Assembly: GCA_964432595.1 (NCBI GenBank)
Contig: CAYSOF010000005.1
Span: 248,001 to 312,000 of the forward strand
From: DASYLJ01 sp964432595
GTDB taxonomy: Bacteria > Desulfobacterota > Binatia > DP-6
Length of the DNA stretch: 64,000 nt
Reading direction: 5' to 3'
Below are positions 42,563-51,670 of the stretch, in pieces (within the stretch, counting starts at the first letter, position 1; each line of letters begins with the position of its first letter). Under the pieces are notes generated by a model, which worked only from the letters and a program-made list of their open reading frames with translations, did no database searches and was not told the DNA's origin. A program made the translations under genes and the position numbers.

Positions 42563-45500
42563 TCACACCGGCTTCGGCGTCCGCGTCTTCTCGATCAGAT
42601 CGCGGACGCGCCGCGACAGCGTCTGGCAGACCGCGATGGCGATGCCGGGATGCTCCTCCATCACGTGCAGGAGATCCTCGCGGTCGAGGCGCATGACGCG
42701 GACGGCCGTCTCCGCGCGTGCCGTCGCCGACCGTGTCTCGCCGTCGAACACCGACATCTCGCCGAAGAACTCGCCGGGGCCCAGCGTCGCCAGCGTGCGC
42801 TCCTCGCGCCGCACCGACACGTGCCCCGCCACGATGACGTACATCTGGTCGCCGAACTCCTCCTCGCGCACGATGTCGGCGCCGGCGTCGTAGGCCTCCT
42901 CGCGCACGACGTGCGCCAGCTCCGCGAGCTGGCGCGTCGTCAGCGCGGCGAAGAGATCGAGGCTACGGAGGCGGAGGATGATGTCGACGTACGTGAGCAC
43001 GACCTGATCCGGCGGTGCCGCATCATCGCGCGATTCCGGCGGGGCATCCAGCAGCAGGCGCAGCATCGGATCGGCGTCGGCTCGCAGCTCGGCCATCGCC
43101 GCCTCGCACGACGGCGGCTCGCGACCGAGCGCGCGGGCGGCCGCGGCGGTGGTGTCGGGATCCGCGGCGTCGTCGAGGAGCGGAAGGACGACGGCGCGGT
43201 CATGGTCGGGCAGCAGTGCGTCGAGGGCCTCGGCGAGCACGGCGCGGGTGCGCCGATCGCGCGCGCGGACCAGGACGAGGCCGATCTCGGCGATGCGGTT
43301 CTCGCGGAACAGCACGGCCAGGAGCAGCAGCACGGTGTGAATGCCCTCGTCGATGCGCTCGCCCAGCCGGACCAGGACCAGCTCCGGCGCGGACCCTGCG
43401 GCCACCGCGGCGTACTGCAGCATCGTCGTGCGGACCTCGCGCACCTCCTGCTCGACGAGTCCGCGCAGCGTCCGCGCGTCGAGATGCATGTCGTGCAGGA
43501 TCGGCAGCGCCGCATCGTGGATCGCACGGCCGCCGAACGCGAGCCCGTCGAGGAGCGGCTGGATCGCTCCCAGACCGAACGCGCACACGGCGTCGCGGGC
43601 AGCCGCGGCCTCGGCCGCGTCGTCCGCACCGAGCCGCGCGACCGCGAGCCGCAGGTGGCGCGCGATCCGCAGGCGGCCGACGTAGCGGACCACGGCCGCG
43701 CGGACGCGCGGAGCCTCGTCGTGCGCCTGCGCGAGGATCACGGCTTCGTACGGCGCGACGGCGTCGGCGTGCCGCAGCGCGAGATCGGCGAACGTCTCGA
43801 CGACGCGGGCGCGGTGCTCTTCGACGTCGAGGCGGCGCGCGAGCACCGCGAGGCGCTGCTCGCGGTGCTCGCGACCGGTGTCGTGGGCGAGCGCCGCACG
43901 CCGCATCTCCTCGAGAGCGACGTGGCGAACCGCGGCGTCGTCGCCGGCGAGCAGCGCGTCGTCGACGCCGGCGCCGCCGCGCGCACGGGCGGCGAGTCGA
44001 ACCGCCGCCGCCGGGTCGTCGGCGAATCGCGCCAGGACCGGGCCGGCGTGCGTCGCCATCGCCAGCTCGGCGTATGCCTGGACGACGCGCGCCCGCGTGA
44101 GATCGTCGAGGGCGCCCGCGTCCGCCAGGAGAAGCTCGAGCTCGTGCGCCGCGGCAGGTATCGGGCCGTCGTGCGGGCCGCGCGCGTCGAGCACGCGGTG
44201 CAGCGCCGCGACGATGAGCGGTACCGACGCCGCCGGCGCGCGTCGCGCCGCGCGCGCGAGGGCCAGGATGGCGCCCGGACTCTCGGCGACGAGATCGCAG
44301 GCGACACGACAGGCGTCCGGATCGTCGCCGACGAGCCGTGCCTCCAGCGCCCGGACCGTCCGGCGGTCGAGCAGCGCCGCCAGCGGGCGCGCGTCGCGCG
44401 GACGGATCGGCCATGCGCTCGTCGCCTCGAGCAGCAGCGTCGGGTAGATGCGCCACAGCGCCAGCGTCACGACGAGCCACACGCCGGCGATGGGCAGACC
44501 GACGAGACCGACCCACGGCGGCGTGCCGATCGCGAGCGCGCACAGGATGACGACGTTGCCGAGCGCACCCCCCAGCCGGCGGATCGGCCCGTCGATCAGC
44601 GCCGTCACCGCGGGCCGCACCGACTCGCGGAAGAGCGTCGTCAGGACCTTCATCGCGGGGTCGAAGATCGCGTGATCCTGGATGCTGGCGCCCGTGACGG
44701 CGCCGATGCCGGCCGGGACGTCGAGCCGCACGCCGATGCCGAAGAATCCGATCAGGTAGACGAGGGGCGACAGCGTCGCGGCGAGCGGCACGCCGATGCG
44801 GCGGAAGACGACCGTCGTGCCGAGCAGCTGGATCGCCAGCACACCGATGTTGAGGAAACCGCGAAAGGCCGCGTAGAGGGCGAGGAGCCGCTGCTCGCCG
44901 TTGGCCCCGCGGGTGGCCTGGTCGGTGACGTACGAGAACTGGAAGTAGAGCATCGGGCCGAGGACGCCGGACAGCAGCGTGCCCAGCGCGAGGAGGCGGA
45001 ACAGGCGACTCTCGTTCCAGAGGCCGCGCAGCATGGGCAAGGCGCTCGCCGGCGGCGGCTCGCGGCGCGCGCGACGTCCGTGATGGACGCGCAGCGGGCG
45101 CACGCGGTCGACGGCGAGCGCCAGGACGGCCGCGAGCCCGAGCGCGCCGGCGGCGACGGGCAACGGCGCGGCCACCCCCGCGGCGCGGCCGAGCAACCCG
45201 CAGCCGAAGCTGCCCGCGATGGCGCCGAGCGTGCCGCCCGCCATGATCGGTGCGTAGAGCCGCTTGGCCTGGCGCGCGTTCAGGACGTCGCCGAGCGCAA
45301 CCCACAGCACGAGGAGCGCGATCGCCTCGACCTGCTTCGACGCGAGCACCAGCAGGACGTACGCGCTCTGCACGCCGTTCTGGACCAGCGCCCAGAGCGG
45401 CAGCAGGAGCAGCGCCAGCGCCAACAGCGTCCGCGCGAGCAGACGGCCGTGGTCGACGCGCGACGCGAGGCGGCTCACGGCCCCCGTCGAGACGACCATG

Positions 45501-45694
45501 CAGAGCGAGCTCGCGAGGAACACGACCGGCAGCCACTCGACGCCGACGCGCTTCAGGAAGAGCGTCTCGGAGACGTTGGCCAGCGAGACGGCCGTCCAGC
45601 CGACGAGGAAGCACGTCGCCATCGCCCAGCCGACGACGAGCCGCTCGCCGTGCTCGATGGCCCACCGTCGCTCGCCCGGCGCCGCTGCGGACAT
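42563..45694 (-). CDS. Npt/Tlc-like carrier fused to HEAT repeats and cNMP-binding domain
   Basis: 1043 residues. The first 430 hold about 12 membrane helices in the pattern of the ATP/ADP translocase (Npt1/Npt2, Tlc) family, with ARQAKRLYAPIMAGGTLGAI resembling its QAKRLYGLIxxGxSLGAI loop. From about 430 to 890 there are repeated helix pairs of the HEAT type with many Arg/Asp turns. The last 130 residues are a cyclic-nucleotide-binding domain: VREEEFGDQMYVIVAGHVSV and LGPGEFFGEMSVFDGETRSATARA, the phosphate-binding cassette with Arg. A regulated nucleotide or solute carrier is suggested; cargo is not shown. A second carrier gene lies 11 bp upstream on the same strand. Confidence 0.75.
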   Translation of the reverse strand: MSAAAPGERRWAIEHGERLVVGWAMATCFLVGWTAVSLANVSETLFLKRVGVEWLPVVFLASSLCMVVSTGAVSRLASRVDHGRLLARTLLALALLLLPLWALVQNGVQSAYVLLVLASKQVEAIALLVLWVALGDVLNARQAKRLYAPIMAGGTLGAIAGSFGCGLLGRAAGVAAPLPVAAGALGLAAVLALAVDRVRPLRVHHGRRARREPPPASALPMLRGLWNESRLFRLLALGTLLSGVLGPMLYFQFSYVTDQATRGANGEQRLLALYAAFRGFLNIGVLAIQLLGTTVVFRRIGVPLAATLSPLVYLIGFFGIGVRLDVPAGIGAVTGASIQDHAIFDPAMKVLTTLFRESVRPAVTALIDGPIRRLGGALGNVVILCALAIGTPPWVGLVGLPIAGVWLVVTLALWRIYPTLLLEATSAWPIRPRDARPLAALLDRRTVRALEARLVGDDPDACRVACDLVAESPGAILALARAARRAPAASVPLIVAALHRVLDARGPHDGPIPAAAHELELLLADAGALDDLTRARVVQAYAELAMATHAGPVLARFADDPAAAVRLAARARGGAGVDDALLAGDDAAVRHVALEEMRRAALAHDTGREHREQRLAVLARRLDVEEHRARVVETFADLALRHADAVAPYEAVILAQAHDEAPRVRAAVVRYVGRLRIARHLRLAVARLGADDAAEAAAARDAVCAFGLGAIQPLLDGLAFGGRAIHDAALPILHDMHLDARTLRGLVEQEVREVRTTMLQYAAVAAGSAPELVLVRLGERIDEGIHTVLLLLAVLFRENRIAEIGLVLVRARDRRTRAVLAEALDALLPDHDRAVVLPLLDDAADPDTTAAAARALGREPPSCEAAMAELRADADPMLRLLLDAPPESRDDAAPPDQVVLTYVDIILRLRSLDLFAALTTRQLAELAHVVREEAYDAGADIVREEEFGDQMYVIVAGHVSVRREERTLATLGPGEFFGEMSVFDGETRSATARAETAVRVMRLDREDLLHVMEEHPGIAIAVCQTLSRRVRDLIEKTRTPKPV

Positions 45695-45705
45695 CCCGTC
45701 CCGCG

Positions 45706-47130
45706 TCAGGACGCCGCGACGGCGGCCCGGTTCTCACGCACGACGACCACGGCGAGCAGCAGCCACAGCACGCACAAGACGACGTTCGTGAGCAGGAACG
45801 ACTCGGTCGAGAACGCCAGGACGTGCGCCCCGAGCACGACGGTGAACGCCGCCAGCGCGTCGCCGAGGCGCACGCAGAACGTCTCGACGGCCGGTTTCGC
45901 CGTGTACTTCTCGGCCGCCGTCGTGGGCAGCCAGAGCACCTGCTGCGCCGTGTTGTTGATCGAGTAGTTCGTCGCGTTCTCGGCGATCTTCATGACGCGC
46001 ACGACGGCGAGGATCGGCAGGAACGCCATCGTCGCCGCGCCGAGCAACGCGATCGTCGGCAGGAGGAGCAGGATGGCGCCGAGGCCGCCGTACTTGAGGA
46101 GCCGCGACGCGACGAGGGCCTGCAGCCCGAGCGCGCAGACGTTCACCCAGAAGAAGAAGCTGCCGTAGAACGCGGTGGTGCCGGCGCGCACGAACGCCGA
46201 CGGGTCCGCGACGACCTGGCTCGCCAGGTCGTGCTGGAGCGTGTCCTGGACGACGTGGAACAGGATGTTCTCGCCGTTGGTGTTCACCCAGTGCGTCAGC
46301 AGCACGATCCCCGCGACCGCGACGAGGTAGCGGCGGCGCATCACCATGCCGAAGGCGTCGTCGGATTCGTCGCTCGAGGCGGCCGCAGCGGCCGGGCGTC
46401 GGACCGGCTGCGGCTGCCCGCCGCCGACGGGCCCGCGCGCGTCGGCGATCGCCATCAACCCGAGCGACGCCGCGAGCGCCACGTTGGCGCCGAGCATCAG
46501 CACGCCGCTGTCGAGCATGCCGGCCTTCACCGCAAGCCCGGACAGGTACGCGCCGGCGGCCGCGCCGGCCGTCGCGCCGATCGCGATCAGCGGAAGGATC
46601 CGCTTGCCGCGCTCGTTCGAGTAGAGGTCGGCCGCGAACGCCCAGAACTGGGCGACGACGAACACGCCGAACATCCCCACCCAGACGTAGAAGACGATGC
46701 CCGTCGCCGGGCCCTGCCCCAACGCGGCCCCCGGTCGCAGGAACCAGAAGACGAGCGCGTTCGACATGCAGAAGAGCGTCGAGCGCACGATGAGCGTGCG
46801 GCGCGGCCACCGGGTGGCGAGACGTGCGTACAACGCGACGACGGGGATCAGCACGACGCTCTGGGCGAAGCTCGTGTACGCCTTCACCTCCATCTTGGAG
46901 AGACCGAAGACGTCGGAGCCGGCGATCCATCCGTCGCGCAGCGGCTTCACGAAGTAGTACGCACACAGGACGAGGAAGACGTTCGCGAACATCACGATGG
47001 CGGTGACGCCCTCGCCCGGCCGCACGTCGGTGAAGAGGCAGAGCAGCCGCTCGAGCGCGGAGCGGTCGGTCCCCGGCCGCGTCGGCATGGTCGGGACGTC
47101 GGCGGTCGTCGGGAGCGCGGTGGTCACCAT
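45706..47130 (-). CDS. Npt/Tlc-like nucleotide transporter family protein
   Basis: 474 residues, about 12 membrane helices. Family marks of ATP/ADP translocase-like carriers: FVKPLRDGWIAG in helix 1-2, VVAQFWAFAADLYSNERGKRILPLIAIGATAGA, and NYSINNTAQQVLWLPTTAAEKYTAKPAVETF with RLGDALAA near the end. Classical members in parasites exchange ATP for ADP; free-living relatives have unknown cargo. First gene of a two-gene minus-strand unit with the HEAT/cNMP fusion carrier (11 bp gap), convergent on the exported dikinase operon. Divergent from twin beta-propeller B. Transport of adenine nucleotide is inference from family. Confidence 0.75.
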   Translation of the reverse strand: MVTTALPTTADVPTMPTRPGTDRSALERLLCLFTDVRPGEGVTAIVMFANVFLVLCAYYFVKPLRDGWIAGSDVFGLSKMEVKAYTSFAQSVVLIPVVALYARLATRWPRRTLIVRSTLFCMSNALVFWFLRPGAALGQGPATGIVFYVWVGMFGVFVVAQFWAFAADLYSNERGKRILPLIAIGATAGAAAGAYLSGLAVKAGMLDSGVLMLGANVALAASLGLMAIADARGPVGGGQPQPVRRPAAAAASSDESDDAFGMVMRRRYLVAVAGIVLLTHWVNTNGENILFHVVQDTLQHDLASQVVADPSAFVRAGTTAFYGSFFFWVNVCALGLQALVASRLLKYGGLGAILLLLPTIALLGAATMAFLPILAVVRVMKIAENATNYSINNTAQQVLWLPTTAAEKYTAKPAVETFCVRLGDALAAFTVVLGAHVLAFSTESFLLTNVVLCVLWLLLAVVVVRENRAAVAAS

Positions 47131-47249
47131 GGGTCGGTGGGCGTCAGTCGTAGCATCCGCACGGCGACGTTAGAAACGCCGCGACGCGGCCGCTCGGACC
47201 AACGGGCCGCGGGGTGCGACCTCTGGCCCGTCGACCATGCACGGCCGAC

Positions 47250-47267
47250 GCAGGCATGCCCGCCTGC
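47250..47267. repeat. Small inverted repeat upstream of twin B
   Basis: GCAGGC (47250-47255) and GCCTGC (47262-47267) flank a 6-base spacer in the 198 bp gap between the transporter gene and twin B. No other clear element except the promoter copy at 47308. Confidence 0.3.
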
Positions 47268-47307
47268 ATGAGGCGCCCCCACGCGAATCGGGCCTCACGA
47301 CGGCGTC

Positions 47308-47321
47308 CATCTTGCTATTCA
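47308..47321 (+). promoter_or_regulatory. Shared extended -10 element, copy B
   Basis: CATCTTGCTATTCA, identical to 33140-33153 and ending 7 bp before the ATG at 47329. Confidence 0.5.
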
Positions 47322-47328
47322 CTTCGCC

Positions 47329-48897
47329 ATGCTCTCGCGACGGGCCCTCGGAATCGTGCTGTGCGGCGTCGTCTTCGGCGCGGCGACGGCCGGCGCGTGG
47401 TTCTCGACGGCGCCCGTGGTGATCGGGGACTGGGGCGGCGCGGTCACCGAGATGCTGGTCCTCCCCGGCGGGGACATCATCGTGGCCGCCAACGGCGACA
47501 ACGAGGCCGAGGGCTCCGTCGGCCGACTCGCGGGAGACACGGCCGCGTACACCCGGCTGGCCTTCGACGGCGTCTGCCCGCGGCCGCACGCGATCGCGCG
47601 ACTCGCCGGTGGCGATCTCGTCGTCTCGGGCTCCCGCAACGGCAACTGCGACGCCGACGCCGGCGACTTCACCGTCATCCGCTACGACGGCGCCACGGAC
47701 GCGCCGTTGTGGAGCTTCGACGTGCGCGGTCGATCGCGCGCGCTGGTGACGGGTCCCGGCGACATGCTGATCGCCGGCGGGTCCACGGTCGACGGCGACG
47801 ACGACGTGTTCGGCGTCGTACGCCTCGACCCGTCCGCCGGCACCGCGCTGTGGACCTTCGAGACCGCGGGCCACCGCGCTTTCGCGCTCGCGCTCGACGC
47901 CAACGGCGATGTCGTCGCCGGCGGCGGCCTCCCGGCCGCGGACGGCGCGTTCGGGATCGTCAAGCTCGCCGGCGGCTCGGGCGACGAGCTCTGGCGCGAC
48001 GAGGCCGGCACCCCGGGACGCGTCACAGCGCTGGCGGTCGACGCGAGCGGCGACGTGCTCGGCGCGGGCTCGTACGAGGACGGCCCGACGCGCCATGCGC
48101 GCGTCGTCAAGCTCGACGGGAACGATGGCGAGGTGCAGTGGTCGCGCGTGTGGGAGAAGGACCCCGTCGTCCAGAGCGTCGCGCTCGCGCTCGCGCCGAA
48201 CGGGGACGCGGTCGTGGCGGCGTCGGTCTGCGATCCGGACTGTCGCTGGCTCGTCCAGCGCCTCGCCGCCGCCGACGGCACGACGGTCTGGGCGGCGCTC
48301 GACACGATCGACACCGTGATCGAGGGCCACGCGCGATCCGTCGCGCTGGCAATCGACGGGGACGTGCTCGTCACCGGACGCAGCCCCGCCGGAATCACCA
48401 CGCTGCGGCTCGCCGGCGTCGACGGCACGGTCCGCTGGCGCAGCGACCTCGAGCCGTTCTGCCCGGGCATCGCGACGTCGTCGCAGGGGACGGTCGTCCG
48501 CCCCCTGCCGAGCGGCGACGTCGCCGTCGGCGGCGCCGCCTGTGGCCATCCCGACGAGATCTTCGAGACGCCGACCGTCGCCACGCTGCGGGGCGACGAC
48601 GGCTCGATCCTCCCCGACCCGATGCCGACCACCACCACGACCACGGTACCGGGCGCGACCACCACGACGACGCAGCCGCCGTCGATGTGCGCGCGCCTGC
48701 GCGACGCCGGCTGCATGGACCCGGGCGCCCCCAGAGGCGTCCGTCGACGTGTGGCCGCGCTGTGCAGCGGCGAGGGATCGCGACCCGGTGTCGGCCGGCG
48801 CCTCGCACGGCGTGCCGAGCGTCTCGCGCGCCGCGGTCGGCTCCCGGAGCGCTGCGCGCGGACGCTCGCCCTGCACCGTCGCGCCGGCGGCGGTTGA
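47329..48897 (+). CDS. Exported beta-propeller, twin B
   Basis: 522 residues, signal peptide to about residue 22 (AGA-WF). The same plan as the gene at 33162: propeller-like repeats with GDLVVSGSRNGNCDADAG, GDMLIAGGS, GDVVAGGG, CDPDCRWLVQRLAAADGTT, then a Thr-rich linker (TTTTTVPGATTTTTQPPS) and a C-terminal module starting CARLRDAGCMD with an Arg-rich helix and a last Cys. Identity to twin A is high in the repeat cores and low in the linker. The promoter element is shared too, so the two likely respond together. Exported; ligand unknown. Confidence 0.75.
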   Translation: MLSRRALGIVLCGVVFGAATAGAWFSTAPVVIGDWGGAVTEMLVLPGGDIIVAANGDNEAEGSVGRLAGDTAAYTRLAFDGVCPRPHAIARLAGGDLVVSGSRNGNCDADAGDFTVIRYDGATDAPLWSFDVRGRSRALVTGPGDMLIAGGSTVDGDDDVFGVVRLDPSAGTALWTFETAGHRAFALALDANGDVVAGGGLPAADGAFGIVKLAGGSGDELWRDEAGTPGRVTALAVDASGDVLGAGSYEDGPTRHARVVKLDGNDGEVQWSRVWEKDPVVQSVALALAPNGDAVVAASVCDPDCRWLVQRLAAADGTTVWAALDTIDTVIEGHARSVALAIDGDVLVTGRSPAGITTLRLAGVDGTVRWRSDLEPFCPGIATSSQGTVVRPLPSGDVAVGGAACGHPDEIFETPTVATLRGDDGSILPDPMPTTTTTTVPGATTTTTQPPSMCARLRDAGCMDPGAPRGVRRRVAALCSGEGSRPGVGRRLARRAERLARRGRLPERCARTLALHRRAGGG

Positions 48898-48928
48898 CTC
48901 GATGTGGGAGTGCGCGTAGCCGCCCTCC

Positions 48929-49522
48929 ATGGCCGAAGGACGCGCATCGTTCACCACCATGGAGCAGAGCACGGGCGACGACTGGGCGATCATCACGTCG
49001 CACTTCGTCGGGGGCTTCGCCCAGGCGCTCCCCGACCGGCTGATCGCCCACCTCCGCCTGCTCGACGGCGACCATGCGGGCTTCGCCGTCGACCGGCTGA
49101 CGCACTCCCTGCAGACCGCGACGCGCGCGCTGCGCGCGGGCGAGGACGACGAGTACGTCGCCTGCGCGCTGGTGCACGACATCGGCGACACGCTCGGCTC
49201 GTGGAACCACGCCGACGTCGCGGCCGCGATCGTGAAGCCCTTCGTCTCGCCCGAGAACCACTGGATGGTGGAGCAGCACGCCGTCTTCCAGGGCTACTAC
49301 TTCTTCCACCACATCGGCGGCGATCGGAATGCGCGCGAGCAGTTCCGGGGCCACCAGTGGTTCGATCGCACCGCCCGCTTCTGCGAGCTGTACGACGGCC
49401 CGGCATTCGATCCGCGGGGCGAGACGCTTCCGCTCGAGGAGCTCGCGCCCGTGCTGCGACGCGTGTTCGCCTTCCCCAAGCAATCGATCTATCGGGGCGA
49501 TGGGCGCGGCGACGGCGCCTGA
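48929..49522 (+). CDS. HD-domain oxygenase-like protein (PhnZ/MIOX type)
   Basis: 197 residues, cytosolic. The metal ligands of the HD fold are visible: His59 in VDRLTHSLQTA, the His83-Asp84 pair in CALVHDIGD, His94 in SWNHAD and His residues in VEQHAVFQGYYFFHHIG. The HSLQTA...HDIGD spacing resembles the mixed-valence diiron oxygenases PhnZ and myo-inositol oxygenase more than phosphohydrolases, so oxidative cleavage of a small hydroxylated compound is possible. An in-frame ATG at 48959 is an alternative start. The end overlaps the opposite-strand DUF4184 gene by 34 bp. Not tied to phosphonate genes here. Confidence 0.7.
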   Translation: MAEGRASFTTMEQSTGDDWAIITSHFVGGFAQALPDRLIAHLRLLDGDHAGFAVDRLTHSLQTATRALRAGEDDEYVACALVHDIGDTLGSWNHADVAAAIVKPFVSPENHWMVEQHAVFQGYYFFHHIGGDRNAREQFRGHQWFDRTARFCELYDGPAFDPRGETLPLEELAPVLRRVFAFPKQSIYRGDGRGDGA

Positions 49523-50292
49523 CGCGTCGCGAGCGCGCGCCAGCACACGGCCAGCGCCAGCGACGCGGCGCCGAACGCCTGGATCGCCGCGACGACTGCA
49601 CGCCGCACCGGCAGGCGGAGCGCACCGAGCGTCCATGCCGACGGCGGCGTCTGCACGACACCCGCCACCACGGCCACGGTCGCCGCAAGCACGAGCAGCA
49701 GCACGATGGCGGCCTTCGTCGCGGGTGTCAGCACCGGGACCGCCGGCTGCGCGATCTCGGGCCGATCGCGCAGCGCCGCCCACGTCCACCGCGACAGCAG
49801 CGCGACGCCGACGACCGTGCTCGCGTGCTGCAGCAGCTTCCACACGGCGACGTCGAAGTCGCTGATGCGGAACAGATGCGTGCGTAGCGACGGCAGGAGC
49901 TTCACCGGCAGCGTCTCGGCGTGCGTGAACGCGTCCCAGCCGACGTGCGTCAGCGCGCCGGCGATCAGCGACAGCACGACGCCGAGCACGGGAACCGGCG
50001 GGAAGCCGGCGCGGATCGGCGGCAACCGTCGCTGCACGTGCGCCGGCAGCAGTGCCGCGGCCGGCACCTTCACCAGCAGGTGGAAGACCGCGTACGCCAG
50101 CAGCCCGACCGGCAGGCAGAACCAGAACACGCCGGCGACCGAGTGGCTCGCCGGCTGCGACACGCGCAACGGCAGGAAGTAGACCGTGTCGGGCGTCAGG
50201 CTGCCGATGATCAGCGCCGACAGGACGCCCCACCGGCCGAAGAGGCGGCGGAGCGGGACCGCCGCGGCGGGATGGGCGAGCGTGAACGGCAC
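49489..50292 (-). CDS. DUF4184 membrane protein
   Basis: 267 residues from GTG 50292, chosen since the family begins with PFTLAHPAA. Six membrane helices. PFTLAHPAAAVPL, IIGSLTPDTVYFL and GALTHVGWDAFTH with repeated His/Asp are the DUF4184 signature and resemble metal-dependent membrane hydrolases (LexA-bound YdjM-like fold), though no activity is known. Stands between an HD-domain gene (convergent, 34 bp overlap) and the gamma-glutamyltransferase (64 bp gap). Confidence 0.82.
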   Translation of the reverse strand: MPFTLAHPAAAVPLRRLFGRWGVLSALIIGSLTPDTVYFLPLRVSQPASHSVAGVFWFCLPVGLLAYAVFHLLVKVPAAALLPAHVQRRLPPIRAGFPPVPVLGVVLSLIAGALTHVGWDAFTHAETLPVKLLPSLRTHLFRISDFDVAVWKLLQHASTVVGVALLSRWTWAALRDRPEIAQPAVPVLTPATKAAIVLLLVLAATVAVVAGVVQTPPSAWTLGALRLPVRRAVVAAIQAFGAASLALAVCWRALATRQAPSPRPSPR

Positions 50293-50355
50293 GTCCGTCG
50301 ATGATGCCCCGGCGCGTTGCGGGTGCAAAGCACCAACCGGCGCACGGCGGATGCG

Positions 50356-51666
50356 TCAGTCGCCGAGGGCGATCCCGTCCGATCGGGGATCGCATCCGGC
50401 CAGCAACCCGTCGGGCAGCACGCGGATCGCGTGCGCGTGCCCGGCCAGCTCGGGCACGGCGAGCGGAGCGGTCGCCACCCCGGGCGGCAGCGCCCCCGCG
50501 AGCGGTGGAAGCCCCTCCTCGACGAGCAGCACGCCCGGCTCGAGGATCCAGCGCGGCGCCGCCACCGCCCGCTGCGGCTCTTCGCCGGCGACGAGCATGC
50601 GGGCGAGCAGCTGAAGATGGATGTGCACCTGCCCCTCGCCGCCCATCGTGCCGAAGACGATCTCGGGGCGCTCCGCGCGCACGGCCATGCCGGGCGCCAG
50701 CGTGTGGATCGGCTTCGCACCGCCGCGATAGCTCGCCGGCGTGTGGAACGCGCCGCGGTTGTGCAGCAGGACGCCGGTGCCCGGAACGACCACGCCGCTG
50801 CCGAACGCCCGGAACAGGCTCTGGTTCAGGCTGACGGCCATCCCGTCGGCGTCGACGACGCAGAGGTAGACGGTGTCGCCGCCGCGGGTGACCGCCTCGG
50901 CGGCGGCAATGAGCCGTGCATGGAAACCCACGGCGTCGGGGCGCAGCCCGTCGATCGACGCGAGACGGCGCACCATGTCCAGCACGAGGTGCCCGCGGCT
51001 GTTCGGCGGCAGCTCGCACACGTCCACCCCGGCCCATCGTGCACGCAGCGGCTCGACCCACTCCGCGGTCTGCCCCGCGAAGTCGCGCGGCGTGAACGGC
51101 GCAGGCGCGGCTACGGCCACCGGACCGTCGTAGAACTCGTCGAGGTGGGCCAACACGTCCGCGAGCTCGGGCTGCACGAGCGGTCCCTCCGCGAGGAAGA
51201 TGCGCGCGGCCTCCGCGTCCGCCGCGAGGAGCCCCTCGCACCAGCGCGTGATGCGCGCGAGCCCGCGGCTGCGCGTCACACCGTCGCGCGCGAGGCGGAT
51301 CGCCGGCTCGGCGAGCGCACGCAGCGGTCGCGTTCCGAAGCGCTGCGCGAGCGCGCGCCACCCGGCCGGCGCGCCGGGGACGGTCGCCGAGCCGATGCCC
51401 AGCTGCGGGACGATGCCGTCGTCGGGCAGCCTCGTCGCCGCCGGCAGTGCGCCGCTGGCGTTCAGGCCCACCAGCGTGCCGCGGTCCCACACCTGCGCGA
51501 GGAGATCGCCGCCGACGCCGCACATGTGCGGGTAGGCGACGGCCAGCGCCAGGTTCGTCGCGATCGCCGCGTCGACGGCATTGCCGCCGCCGCGCAGCAC
51601 GTCCCGCCCGATCTCGGACGCGAGCGTCAGCGGCGAGCAGACGGCGTGACGGCGGAAGCGCGGCAC
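50356..51666 (-). CDS. Gamma-glutamyltransferase-like protein
   Basis: 436 residues, no signal peptide. Ntn-hydrolase of the gamma-glutamyltransferase family: VLRGGGNAVDAAIATNLALAV and VGGDLLAQVWD near the start, then GGDTVYLCVVDADGMAVSLNQS with the Thr that becomes the new N-terminus after self-cleavage, and RPEIVFGTMGGEGQVH. About 100 residues shorter than E. coli Ggt, mainly in the large subunit. The missing signal peptide suggests a cytosolic form, for glutathione analogues or gamma-glutamyl peptides. It is 4 bp downstream of the SDR gene on the same strand. A GCS2-type ligase lies 5 kb away. Confidence 0.85.
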   Translation of the reverse strand: MPRFRRHAVCSPLTLASEIGRDVLRGGGNAVDAAIATNLALAVAYPHMCGVGGDLLAQVWDRGTLVGLNASGALPAATRLPDDGIVPQLGIGSATVPGAPAGWRALAQRFGTRPLRALAEPAIRLARDGVTRSRGLARITRWCEGLLAADAEAARIFLAEGPLVQPELADVLAHLDEFYDGPVAVAAPAPFTPRDFAGQTAEWVEPLRARWAGVDVCELPPNSRGHLVLDMVRRLASIDGLRPDAVGFHARLIAAAEAVTRGGDTVYLCVVDADGMAVSLNQSLFRAFGSGVVVPGTGVLLHNRGAFHTPASYRGGAKPIHTLAPGMAVRAERPEIVFGTMGGEGQVHIHLQLLARMLVAGEEPQRAVAAPRWILEPGVLLVEEGLPPLAGALPPGVATAPLAVPELAGHAHAIRVLPDGLLAGCDPRSDGIALGD

Positions 51667-51670
51667 GGCA

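Noticed and set aside
42650..45967. 1105-codon open frame on the plus strand
   Set aside because: Antisense to the HEAT/cNMP carrier, low-complexity Arg-rich, no start signal or recognisable fold.
48929..49522. HD-domain protein as a c-di-GMP or nucleotide phosphohydrolase
   Set aside because: The spacing of the His residues and HSLQTA motif favour the oxygenase-like branch, and GYP or similar motifs are missing.
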